NCBI RefSeq assembly: GCF_001612725.1
Contig: NZ_BDAZ01000061.1
Coordinates: 1-64,000, forward strand
Length of the DNA stretch: 64,000 nt
DNA from: Nocardia anaemiae NBRC 100462
GTDB lineage: Bacteria > Actinomycetota > Actinomycetes > Mycobacteriales > Mycobacteriaceae
Reading direction: 5' to 3'
Below, one piece after another: positions 17,253 through 25,181 of the stretch (position 1 is the first letter of the stretch; every line of letters starts with the position of its first letter). The position numbers and the translations under genes were made by a program. The notes below the pieces were generated by a model. That model saw only the letters and a list, made by a program, of their open reading frames with translations. It ran no database searches and had not been told where the DNA came from.

Positions 17253-18086
17253 TTATCCGCCGCCTCCCTGATAGTGCCGAGTGCCTAGTCGCCACAAACC
17301 CAACGCGAGCAGCCACACCCACAGTGCCGCCAGCGGTGCGCACCAGGCCAGCCAGGGCGGCAACAGCGGCGGGCCGGGTAGGTGCAGCAGTGCGATGGTC
17401 GGTAGATACGCCGTGAACGCGACCGGGATGGCGAAGCCGAATACCAGCTTCAGCGACGTCGGAAACACCGAAGCCGGTTGCATGGCCGCGAAGGAGCCGC
17501 CGTAGGTGAAACTGTTGGTCAGTTCCGCACCGTCGATCAGGTAGAACTGCGCGCCTGCGGCGCAGACGAATACCCCGCCGAACAGGGCGATGCCGCTGAA
17601 CAGGCTGATCACCAGCAGTGCGAGGGTTTGCGGACCCCAAGCGAGATCGTTGCGAACGAGACCGAGCCCGAGCACGATGATCGCCACCGAGGCGCGGGCG
17701 AATCGGCGCAGCGAGATGTCACTGGTGATGAGCTGCAACAGAAGTGGCTGGGGTCGGAGGTGGTAGGCGTCGAGCACTCCGAGCCGGATCAGGGTCGGCA
17801 GTGAATCCAGGTGGCCGAATAGGACCTGGGCCAGTGCGAATCCGGAATTGCTCAAGCCGAACAGCAGCAGTGCGCCGTCCAGATCGAGGCCGCCGAGCAC
17901 CCGGACATTGTGGTAGATGACCCACACCTCGGCGAATTCGACGATGCCGATCAGGAAGGCGCTGAATACCTCACTGGCGAAGGACAATCGGTATGCGCGC
18001 TGGGCCCGCATCCGCGACCGCAGCACCGCCGCGTACGGGGAGAACCAGGTACCGGCCGGTACGGGCGTATACGGGGGCTCAGCCAC
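17253..18086 (-). CDS. ABC-2 family transporter permease (second permease)
   Basis: A 277-residue permease with about six membrane helices and the PF06182 pattern (RMRAQRAYRLSFASEVFSAF, then GLSNSGFALAQVLFGHLDSL). GTG 18086 overlaps the upstream permease by 8 nt (GTGGCTGA) and has GGAGG 9 nt ahead. With the 18079 gene it makes a heteromeric permease pair served by the ATPase at 16261. Substrate unknown; drug or lipid export is the usual guess for the family. Confidence 0.88.
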   Translation of the reverse strand: MAEPPYTPVPAGTWFSPYAAVLRSRMRAQRAYRLSFASEVFSAFLIGIVEFAEVWVIYHNVRVLGGLDLDGALLLFGLSNSGFALAQVLFGHLDSLPTLIRLGVLDAYHLRPQPLLLQLITSDISLRRFARASVAIIVLGLGLVRNDLAWGPQTLALLVISLFSGIALFGGVFVCAAGAQFYLIDGAELTNSFTYGGSFAAMQPASVFPTSLKLVFGFAIPVAFTAYLPTIALLHLPGPPLLPPWLAWCAPLAALWVWLLALGLWRLGTRHYQGGGG

Positions 18087-18933
18087 CCTGCACCTCCAGC
18101 CTGCGCCGCCCGGCCACCAGCAGCGCCCGGCCCACCGCACCGACCGCGAGTACCCAGAACAGCTGTGCGGCAACGACTGTCACGGCATCCATCCCGATGA
18201 CCCGACCCGACAGGATGTCGATCGGCGACTGCAGGATCGACGGAAACGGAGTGGCCTGCGCGACGGTGCGCAGCCATGCCGGGAACATGTGGACCGGCAC
18301 GAACAGCCCGGCCAGAAACGTGCCGCAAATCTGGTATAGCACTCGCAGCCCGCGAGTTTCCACCACCCAGAATCCGATCAATCCGACGGCGAAAAGGCAT
18401 AGAAATGACAACGCGACGGCCAATATCACGCTGACCAGCCCGAGCACGTAGGGCCCCGGCGTGCCCGGCATCACCAGCCCGAAGGTAAGCACGCCGACCA
18501 GTACGCTCGGCACCCCGCGCGGCAGGATCGTGCACGAGGCGCGGCCGAGATCAACAGCGAGATAACTGAATTGGACATCGACCGGCCGCAAGAAATCGAT
18601 CGCGATATCGCCGCTCTTGACCCGATCCACCAATTCCAGTGGTGGTCCCATGAATTGGGTCGCACCGAGCAGTCCCTGGGACAGCCACACGTAGGCGCCG
18701 ATCGATCCCGCGTCGTAACCACCGAACCCGCCGGAGGCGCGCACCGCCGACATCATCACCGCCGCGCGCACGAATCCGAAGACGCAGTTGGTGAACAGGC
18801 CCGCGAACATCGCGAGTTTGTACTGGGATTGGCGCCGGAAACCGGCCCGCACGAGGTAGAGGTACAGCCGCGCGGTCCGCAGTGGGTGCGCTACGGCGAG
18901 CTGCGATCTGTTGCCCTCCACTCTGCCGCGCAC
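18079..18933 (-). CDS. ABC-2 family transporter permease (first permease)
   Basis: A 284-residue permease, first gene of the exporter operon. It has about six hydrophobic segments and the PF06182 pattern FLRPVDVQFSYLAVDLGRA, where the equivalent DxLxxRPL region of the partner lies. GTG 18933 is used; a later in-frame GTG (VEGNRSQ) is possible. It is divergent from the ectB-like gene across 150 bp with no obvious operator. Confidence 0.88.
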   Translation of the reverse strand: MRGRVEGNRSQLAVAHPLRTARLYLYLVRAGFRRQSQYKLAMFAGLFTNCVFGFVRAAVMMSAVRASGGFGGYDAGSIGAYVWLSQGLLGATQFMGPPLELVDRVKSGDIAIDFLRPVDVQFSYLAVDLGRASCTILPRGVPSVLVGVLTFGLVMPGTPGPYVLGLVSVILAVALSFLCLFAVGLIGFWVVETRGLRVLYQICGTFLAGLFVPVHMFPAWLRTVAQATPFPSILQSPIDILSGRVIGMDAVTVVAAQLFWVLAVGAVGRALLVAGRRRLEVQGG

Positions 18934-19083
18934 AAACGGTTGACTCTACGGTGCGTCGGGGGACGCGCGGTAGGCAAGCGCGCCATTTTTGGAAAAGTGC
19001 GACAAACCCGCTGCACCAATGTTAGAAACACAGTCACTTCAGATTTGCCCGTGGGCGCTCGCGCACGACAGGAAGGATCGTCG

Positions 19084-20340
19084 ATGACGCTTGTCGAGAT
19101 GACCGTTTTCGAGACGCTCGAATCGAATGTGCGCGGGTACTGCCGGGCTTGGCCGACCGTCTTCGACACCGCAAGCGGGGCCTGGCTGCGCGATGAGAAC
19201 GGCAAGGACTACCTGGACTTCTTCGCGGGCGCGGGCGCACTCAACTACGGCCATAACAATCCGGTGCTGAAGCGGGCACTGCTGGATTACATCGTCGGTG
19301 ACGGCATCACGCACAGCCTCGACATGTCGACAATCGCCAAGCGACGGCTGCTGGAGGCCTTGCGTGACACGATTTTCGAGCCGCGCGGACTGGACTACAA
19401 GGTGCAGTTTCCCGGTCCGTCCGGCGCGAATGCCGTCGAGGCCGCGTTGAAGTTGGCGCGCAAGGTCACCGGACGTCAGACGGTTCTCAACTTCACCAAC
19501 GCTTTCCATGGGATGTCGCTCGGTGCGTTATCGGTGACCGGCAATGCCGCCAAACGCGCCGCTGCCGGTGTGCCGCTGCCGCATGCGATGCCCATGCCCT
19601 ACGACGGTTTCCTCGACGCCGCCGACGACCTGCGCTGGATGCGGCGGGCCCTGGACGACTCGTCCTCGGGTTTGGACAAGCCCGCCGCGGTGATCGTGGA
19701 GACGATACAGGGCGAGGGCGGGGTGAATGTGGCCCGCTCGCAATGGCTGCGGCAGCTGGCCGAATTGTGCCGAGCGCGCGGAATTCTACTGATCGTCGAC
19801 GATGTGCAGATGGGTTGCGGACGGACCGGTGGGTTTTTCTCCTTCGAGTTCGCTGGCATCACTCCCGACATCGTGACGCTGTCCAAATCCATCGGCGGGT
19901 ACGGATTGCCCATGGCGCTGGTGCTTTTCAAGCCCGAACTCGATCAGTGGGCGCCCGGTGAGCACAACGGCACCTTTCGCGGCAACAATGCGGCATTCGT
20001 CACCGCACGGGTTGCGCTCGAGCACTACTGGTCCGATAGCGCCCTGGAGATTTCGACAGTGGCCAAAGGCGAGCGCACGGCACGCGCGCTCGCCGACATC
20101 GCGGCAGCGTTTCCCGGCGTCTCGACACGCGGGCGTGGGCTGGTGCACGGCATCGTGTTCGAGGAAGCCTCACGCGCGGGCAAGGTGTGCCAGCTCGCCT
20201 TCGAGCGCGGGCTGCTCGTGGAGACCTCGGGTTCGGCCGACGAAGTGGTAAAGCTATTGCCGCCGTTGACGATCAGCGAGGACGAATTGGATCGGGGGCT
20301 GTCGCTGCTCGCCGGTGCGGTGGCGGCGATCTGCGGATAG
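19084..20340 (+). CDS. ectB: Diaminobutyrate--2-oxoglutarate transaminase, EctB-like
   Basis: A 418-residue class III PLP aminotransferase. It opens FETLESNVRGYCRAWPTVFD, continues FFAGAGALNYGHNNP and FPGPSGANAVEAALKLARK, has the acidic cofactor motif LLIVDDVQMGCGRTG and the Schiff-base lysine in LSKSIGGYG. These are EctB features: L-aspartate-4-semialdehyde plus glutamate gives 2,4-diaminobutyrate. AGGAAGG lies 8 nt before the ATG. ectA, ectC and ectD are not next to it, so ectoine synthesis cannot be concluded. The product may instead feed a siderophore, peptide or diaminopropane-type pathway, or the other ect genes may be elsewhere. Confidence 0.85.
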   Translation: MTLVEMTVFETLESNVRGYCRAWPTVFDTASGAWLRDENGKDYLDFFAGAGALNYGHNNPVLKRALLDYIVGDGITHSLDMSTIAKRRLLEALRDTIFEPRGLDYKVQFPGPSGANAVEAALKLARKVTGRQTVLNFTNAFHGMSLGALSVTGNAAKRAAAGVPLPHAMPMPYDGFLDAADDLRWMRRALDDSSSGLDKPAAVIVETIQGEGGVNVARSQWLRQLAELCRARGILLIVDDVQMGCGRTGGFFSFEFAGITPDIVTLSKSIGGYGLPMALVLFKPELDQWAPGEHNGTFRGNNAAFVTARVALEHYWSDSALEISTVAKGERTARALADIAAAFPGVSTRGRGLVHGIVFEEASRAGKVCQLAFERGLLVETSGSADEVVKLLPPLTISEDELDRGLSLLAGAVAAICG

Positions 20341-21000
20341 CTACCTGCTACCGATATTGATGACCGGGTGTGCGCTCGGATCCAGCCATCGCATGACGGC
20401 CTCGAGGTCGGCAGCCGGGATCGACACGCATCCAGCGGTCGGGCGCCCGGTTTCGACGTGCAGGAAGAAGGCCGAACCGGCGCCCGCGACGACGGGCTCG
20501 CGGTTGTAGTCGATCACGACGGCATATTCGTACGCCGGACCGGCTCGACCCAGGTTCTCGCTCGCGCTCTCGTTGAATTGACAAGTGCCAGTGGCACATT
20601 GCGCGTAGTGGTTGTAACTCGGTGAGCCGGTATCGGAGACCCACCAGTCCTGTGCGCCGACCTGCCGATAAGGCAGCCGGGTTCCGTCGTTCGGCGCGAT
20701 CCCGAAGGCCTCGCTCAGCGTCCATACACCGGCGGGAGTGTGCGCCGAGTCCTCGCTGGCTCGGCCGATGCCATCGCGCCCGACATAGGCCAGCACCGGA
20801 CCGATCTCGGCGCGCCAGCCACCTGAAGTGCGTTGCCACGCAGTCAGTGTCGCGGTCGTGTCGGCGGCGTGTTCGGCGACGACCGTGACGACCTGGCGGG
20901 CATCGCCGTGGTACGGCAGGGGCAGCTCGGACTTCGACGTGCTGGTGCATGCGGCCACGCCAGCCAACAGCACGATGAGCAGCACTATGCGTTTCGACAA
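20341..21000 (-). CDS. L,D-transpeptidase-like (YkuD) lipoprotein
   Basis: A 219-residue exported protein. The N-terminus KRIVLLIVLLAGVAAC is a lipoprotein signal with lipobox VAAC. The C-terminal domain carries the YkuD-type catalytic block HVETGRPTAGCVSIP (His, then Gly-Cys), plus a NHYAQCATGTCQF pair of cysteines that may form a disulfide. The family crosslinks peptidoglycan by 3-3 bonds or resembles such enzymes. The TTG start at 21000 is chosen because GGGAGG lies exactly 6 nt upstream; the frame is open far beyond it without support. It is convergent with the ectB-like gene with no gap. Confidence 0.82.
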   Translation of the reverse strand: MSKRIVLLIVLLAGVAACTSTSKSELPLPYHGDARQVVTVVAEHAADTTATLTAWQRTSGGWRAEIGPVLAYVGRDGIGRASEDSAHTPAGVWTLSEAFGIAPNDGTRLPYRQVGAQDWWVSDTGSPSYNHYAQCATGTCQFNESASENLGRAGPAYEYAVVIDYNREPVVAGAGSAFFLHVETGRPTAGCVSIPAADLEAVMRWLDPSAHPVINIGSR

Positions 21001-21120
21001 AGGAAACCTCCCGACGGGCGTCGACCCTAATGCAGATTCCGCCCTTGTCGCGGCAGGCGGTTCGAGTGTCCGCGCGCGGGTACGCGATGAACATTGCCGC
21101 GACATACAGGAGGTCGAATG

Positions 21121-21504
21121 ATGACGGAAGGCAAGGTCGGCAGTCTGCGCACTGTCGTATTGGATTGCCCGGATCCGCCGAAGCTCGCCGAGTTCTATGC
21201 CCGCCTGCTCGGCGCCGAACCGACCGAGACGTCGGATGACACCTGGGTCGTCATCGAAGAACCCGGCGGTAGGCGTCTGGCATTCCAATACGCGCCGCAA
21301 TATCGACCACCGCGGTTCCCGGATCCGGAAGCATCCCAGCAGATACATTTCGATGTGCTGGTGGACGAGATCGAGGAGGCCGAGCCACGGGCGCTCGCGC
21401 TGGGCGCGCGGTTGGTGCAGGCCAATGACGACAACCAGTTCCGCGTCTATGCCGATCCCGTCGGACACACCTTCTGCCTCATCTGGCTGCACGGGCGGTC
21501 CTGA
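21121..21504 (+). CDS. VOC (glyoxalase-like) family protein
   Basis: A 127-residue single vicinal-oxygen-chelate unit of the glyoxalase_6 type: VVLDCPDPPKLAEFYARLLG, the mid motif RLAFQYAPQYRPPRFPDP, HFDVLVDEIEEAEPRALALG and DPVGHTFCLIW. Members include dioxygenases, antibiotic-binding proteins and metal-free folds; the specific role is not evident. Of two adjacent ATGs the second (21121) sits 7 nt after AGGAGG and is preferred over 21118. It is monocistronic as far as can be seen. Confidence 0.85.
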   Translation: MTEGKVGSLRTVVLDCPDPPKLAEFYARLLGAEPTETSDDTWVVIEEPGGRRLAFQYAPQYRPPRFPDPEASQQIHFDVLVDEIEEAEPRALALGARLVQANDDNQFRVYADPVGHTFCLIWLHGRS

Positions 21505-21644
21505 GCGCTGGACCTGCGGGTATCCCCGTTTGTCCGCACGTCGCGCGGGTATGACGCAGGTGACTGCCGCAACCGGCAGTCGTTGGAATCAGTCGCACGA
21601 AACGGGCGCCTGTTCGGACGCCTGGTTCGGGAGAGGCAGGCACC

Positions 21645-22121
21645 ATGGCCGCGCATCACGCGCAAACCTCAATCGCGCATTGGAAGCCGTTGCGCATCGC
21701 GGCGGCGGCGGTCGGCGCGGTGTTCCTGGTGGTCGGCGTGCTCGGCTTCATACCGGGCGTCACCACGAATTACGACAGCATGGAATGGGCCGGACACACC
21801 TCGGACGCCCAACTTCTCGGGCTGTTCAATGTTTCGATCCTGCACAACGTGGTCCACCTGTTGTTCGGCGTAGTCGGCCTGCTGGCATCGCGCACAGCGC
21901 TCGCCTCCCGGGCGTTCCTGCTCGGCGGCGGTCTCATCTATCTGGTGCTGTGGTTGTACGGGTTGGTCACCGACCGGCACAGCAATGCGAACTTCATCCC
22001 GCTGAACACCGCCGACAACTGGCTGCACTTCGCACTCGGCGTCGGCATGGTCGCCGTCGGGGCCGCGCTCGGTTGGTCGGGCAGAGGCGTAACCGGGTCG
22101 GCGCGTCCGTCGATTCAATAG
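21645..22121 (+). CDS. DUF4383 membrane protein
   Basis: A 158-residue protein with four hydrophobic segments (around residues 18-38, 62-82, 88-108 and 124-144). The motif LFNVSILHNVVHLLFGVVGL between the first two is typical of DUF4383. A GAGAGG ribosome site lies 7 nt before the ATG. Function unknown. It is a small integral membrane protein with no evident operon partner. Confidence 0.85.
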   Translation: MAAHHAQTSIAHWKPLRIAAAAVGAVFLVVGVLGFIPGVTTNYDSMEWAGHTSDAQLLGLFNVSILHNVVHLLFGVVGLLASRTALASRAFLLGGGLIYLVLWLYGLVTDRHSNANFIPLNTADNWLHFALGVGMVAVGAALGWSGRGVTGSARPSIQ

Positions 22122-22266
22122 GCGTCGATGAAGCCCGCTCGGACGTGTGCCCGAGTGGGTTTGTCCGTGTTCCGGGTATCCGCCGCTGCATCAACCGGCG
22201 ATACGGGGGAATGCCCGGGATAGGAGTCGCGGTGGTGTGCGGACCGTGGCTTGGTGGTAGGAGGTG

Positions 22267-22881
22267 ATGAAGGTGTCGGAGTTGCCGACGTGGCCGGTGC
22301 GGAGCTGGCGGATGCAGCCCTGGAATCCCAGTCCGCTGATGCGAGTCTCCGATCGGGTGGAAGGGCTCGTTCGCATCATGGCCGTCCTGGTGCTGCTGAT
22401 CGCCGTGCCCACTGCCGCCGCGGCAGGTACCGCGGCCTACAGCTCGGCATCCGAACGGATCCGCACCGAGAACGCGACGAAAGTCGTTGTGACAGGGACC
22501 ATTATCGGTAACCCGGCCCGGGTCACCGCACCCATCTCGGACCGCAACGCGACAGTGCGCGACCACTTCGAGGCACAGGTGTCCTGGACCCACGATGGCA
22601 AATCCGGCACCGCGACCGTCGGCGTCCCGGATGCCGCCGAACGCGGTCAGCCCGCCCCCGTGTGGCTGGGCCCGGATGGCAGACCGACCACCCCGCCCGA
22701 ACAGTCCAGTGCCGCCGCCGTGCACGGCATCGGTGTCGGCATCGCGGTCTTGCTCGAAATCTGGTGCGGCGCAGTAGCAGTCGTCTGGGCAACCAGCTGG
22801 GTACTGAACCGTCGCCGCCACATCCGCCTGGACCGGGAATGGCGTCAATTCAGCCATCCGACCGGTCAAGGCAGCCTGTGA
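22267..22881 (+). CDS. Rv1733c-like membrane protein
   Basis: A membrane protein of about 204 residues with two transmembrane segments, residues about 38-58 and 150-175, enclosing an extracytoplasmic domain. The layout (WNPSPLMRVSDRVEGLVRI before the first helix, TGTIIGNPARVTAPISDRNATV after it, then a basic RRRRH.RLDREW tail) matches the Rv1733c family. Its M. tuberculosis member is a DosR-regulon antigen, but the biochemical role is unknown. The start is ambiguous: AGGAGG (22259-22264) is only 2 nt from ATG 22267 but 8 nt from the in-frame GTG 22273, which may be the real start. Confidence 0.75.
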   Translation: MKVSELPTWPVRSWRMQPWNPSPLMRVSDRVEGLVRIMAVLVLLIAVPTAAAAGTAAYSSASERIRTENATKVVVTGTIIGNPARVTAPISDRNATVRDHFEAQVSWTHDGKSGTATVGVPDAAERGQPAPVWLGPDGRPTTPPEQSSAAAVHGIGVGIAVLLEIWCGAVAVVWATSWVLNRRRHIRLDREWRQFSHPTGQGSL

Positions 22882-22923
22882 TGCGCTCGGCGGGTACCCC
22901 GGCAGCGGACTACGATCGCTCGC

Positions 22924-23319
22924 GTGAGCGCACCGATACTTCGAGCATTCGATGCGAGCGGACGGACGCTCGCTGACCCGACCGACACCGAGGTGCACGA
23001 CCTGTTCGCGGACCTGAACGCACGCTGGCCGTTCGCGATCGTGGAACGACTCGATCGCGAGCCGTCGGAGCAATTCTATTTCCAGATCCACCTCGATTAC
23101 GTCGGTGACCAGGACCCGGACCTCGACGAGGAGGTCGATGTCGATTACGACGTCGAGTTCCGCGACGGTGGTCCGGACAAGCACTACCGTGCCAGGATCA
23201 CCGGCTTAAACGGCTTCGTCGGTATGGATCTCGTGAATAAGGTGTATCGGGCATGGCGGTCCGAAGATCCCGGACTGGCGAATCTGCTGCCGTGGGAATT
23301 GATGGAACTCGACGGCTGA
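22924..23319 (+). CDS. Hypothetical acidic protein, 131 residues
   Basis: Not recognised. It is strongly acidic in the centre (DQDPDLDEEVDVDYDVEFRD), with flanking amphipathic helix and strand segments: VHDLFADLNARWPFAIVERL and NGFVGMDLVNKVYRAWRSEDP. No signal, membrane helix, Cys or metal motif. The GTG start at 22924 follows the preceding gene by 42 nt. Codon use is typical of real genes in this window. The role is unknown. Confidence 0.65.
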   Translation: MSAPILRAFDASGRTLADPTDTEVHDLFADLNARWPFAIVERLDREPSEQFYFQIHLDYVGDQDPDLDEEVDVDYDVEFRDGGPDKHYRARITGLNGFVGMDLVNKVYRAWRSEDPGLANLLPWELMELDG

Positions 23320-23341
23320 GATACCCGAACGGACGTTGTCA

Positions 23342-23935
23342 TCACTTGCTCAGGGCCTTGCCGCCGTTCGGGGCCACTGCGAACCAGGTTCCGCCGACGC
23401 CTTGGCCGAGCAGATCACCCGGCTTGGTGTCTTTCGAGAAGTAGTACACCGGCCAACCGCCGACGGTGATCTGGCAGGAGCCGTCGGCACGTTCGATGAA
23501 TCCGACGAGTTGGGGGTCGACGCCCACGGCATAGAGCACTTGATCGCGGGTGACAGTCAGCGGCGGCCAGGTTACGGCGCACTGCCCGGCGCAGTTGGAT
23601 ACCGACGGATTCGCCGTATCCTTGTCGAACCGGTACAGCGACCGGCCGGTTCCGTCCGAAACATACTGTCCGACAGCAGGGTTGCTGGTCACCCGGAGTT
23701 GCACCGCATTCGCGGTTCCTGCCGGGGCCTGGCCCGCGTAGATCTTCAGCCAGCCTTGGGTTTTCGCTACCGCGGGTGCCTGTGCCGCGACGGGCACTGC
23801 TGCCGCAACCGCCGACGTCTGCGCCGTCGCCGCGGGGCTTTTCTCGCCACCGCATGCGCTGAGCAGGCCCGCGAGCACGACAGCGGCGGCCGAGACGGGC
23901 ACAATGGCACGCTGAAAATGCTTGGCTGAATTCAT
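23342..23935 (-). CDS. Secreted lipoprotein with Yx(FWY)xxD repeats
   Basis: A 197-residue lipoprotein. The signal ends in lipobox LLSAC at residue 28, followed by an Ala/Pro-rich linker. Two copies of the secreted repeat follow, seen as GTGRSLYRFDKDT...CAGQCAVTWPPL and GGWPVYYFSKDT near the C-terminus. This family (COG4315, PF03640) is widespread in actinobacteria and of unknown biochemistry. Cys residues SNCAGQC may form a disulfide or bind a metal. Confidence 0.85.
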   Translation of the reverse strand: MNSAKHFQRAIVPVSAAAVVLAGLLSACGGEKSPAATAQTSAVAAAVPVAAQAPAVAKTQGWLKIYAGQAPAGTANAVQLRVTSNPAVGQYVSDGTGRSLYRFDKDTANPSVSNCAGQCAVTWPPLTVTRDQVLYAVGVDPQLVGFIERADGSCQITVGGWPVYYFSKDTKPGDLLGQGVGGTWFAVAPNGGKALSK

Positions 23936-24148
23936 CTTTCGAACCCTTCGTCGCTATTCGACAAGGTGCACACCGCATCTCGTCCCCGGTACCACGAGCG
24001 AGGGCAACCATTTGGTTCACGGGATTCGCCACTGTCGCGGTGTTCGCTATCTCACAGCGCGGGTTAGTTAACGATGTTCGGCGCTCGGATATGACAGCAG
24101 GTTCGGATCCGCCGATGAGCGGTCCGGTTGTGCTTACCTCCGCTCGGC

Positions 24149-25099
24149 TCACAGTGTGTCGATGAGCGCCGACACCTCGCGGGCGCAGCCGTGGGCGATC
24201 GTGATGCCGGAGCCGCCATGGCCGTAGTTGTGGATTACCGGAATCGATGAGGAGTCGGCTTCGGCGATCTCGAGCCGGACTTCGGCGCGGCCCGGCCGCA
24301 GCCCGACGACTGTTTCGATGACCTCGGCACCGGCCAACTGCGGTACGAGATCACGGCATCGGCGCAGAATCGACTGTGTCAGTTCCGGATCGGGTGTGCG
24401 ATCCCATGCTCCCGGCTCCAGTGACCCGCCGAGAATGCAGTCGTGGCTGCGGGGGTGGACGTAGGCGCGCCCCAAGGGGTGTGCTTCGTCGCGCACCGAC
24501 ACCGAGACGCCCGGGTTGGTGGTGCGCACGATCTGGCCCCGGATCGGGTAGACCTCGGCGTCGTCGGCCAGCGAACCGGCGCGCAGGCCCGCACAGTTGA
24601 CGATGACATCGGGCGCCAGATCGTCAAGTTCGTCCAGGCTCCGGACGGTCCGCCGAACCCAGTACGCGCCCGCCCGGCGAACCTGAGATGCCAACCACGG
24701 CAAGAAGATCGGCATCTCGAGCAGCGGAACGGCGAACCGGAACCCGAAGCGGTAGTTCGGCGGTAGCTCGTCCGGCCGGGCCAGCCGGAACGCTTGTACC
24801 GCCCCGGACCAGGAAGGCTTCGCCGGTTCGTCGCGATAAACGGCGAGCGATTCACACATGCGCGCACCAGGTGTACCGGCGTGCGCGAGTCGTTCCAGAT
24901 GGGTGAACGTTTCGACGCTCCAGGCGGCCACCCGATCGGTCGGCCCCGCAGCGGTGGGGAACCACACCGCGGCGGCGAGGAACGATGTCGTCGAGTCGAT
25001 GGGCTCCGCGCTCACCACCACGACATGGTGCCCGCCGCGCAGTAGCTCGAATGCCGTTGACAGGCCGATGATTCCGGATCCGACTACCACCGCTCGCAC
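24149..25099 (-). CDS. FAD-dependent D-amino-acid oxidase
   Basis: A 316-residue flavoprotein. It has an N-terminal dinucleotide motif VVGSGIIGLSTAFELLRGG, NCAGLRAG, YPIRGQIVRT, and the C-terminal DAAO signature HNYGHGGSGITIAHG. The family oxidises D-amino acids to keto acids with release of NH3 and H2O2. GTG 25099 is selected because TAAAAT (25112-25107 on the minus strand) ends 7 nt before it, giving a leaderless transcript; longer in-frame starts exist but lie upstream of this promoter. It is divergent from an amino-acid permease, so uptake and oxidation of one substrate is a reasonable inference. Confidence 0.87.
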   Translation of the reverse strand: MRAVVVGSGIIGLSTAFELLRGGHHVVVVSAEPIDSTTSFLAAAVWFPTAAGPTDRVAAWSVETFTHLERLAHAGTPGARMCESLAVYRDEPAKPSWSGAVQAFRLARPDELPPNYRFGFRFAVPLLEMPIFLPWLASQVRRAGAYWVRRTVRSLDELDDLAPDVIVNCAGLRAGSLADDAEVYPIRGQIVRTTNPGVSVSVRDEAHPLGRAYVHPRSHDCILGGSLEPGAWDRTPDPELTQSILRRCRDLVPQLAGAEVIETVVGLRPGRAEVRLEIAEADSSSIPVIHNYGHGGSGITIAHGCAREVSALIDTL

Positions 25100-25106
25100 A
25101 GCGATT

Positions 25107-25170
25107 ATTTTAACACCATTGAGTGTGCCGTTATTTGACGATACATTATTCAACGATACGCTTCGAAGCG
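25107..25170. promoter_or_regulatory. Divergent control region, D-amino-acid oxidase / permease
   Basis: On the minus strand TAAAAT (25112-25107) is the -10 for the oxidase. Two head-to-tail 15-bp copies, 25131-25145 and 25146-25160, match at 12 of 15 positions (TTATT..ACGATAC core). CGCTTCGAAGCG (25159-25170) is a perfect 12-bp palindrome just before the permease ribosome site GGGAGG (25172-25177). The arrangement suggests an activator or repressor binding repeated sites, but no regulator gene is adjacent. Confidence 0.5.
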
Positions 25171-25181
25171 CGGGAGGCACT

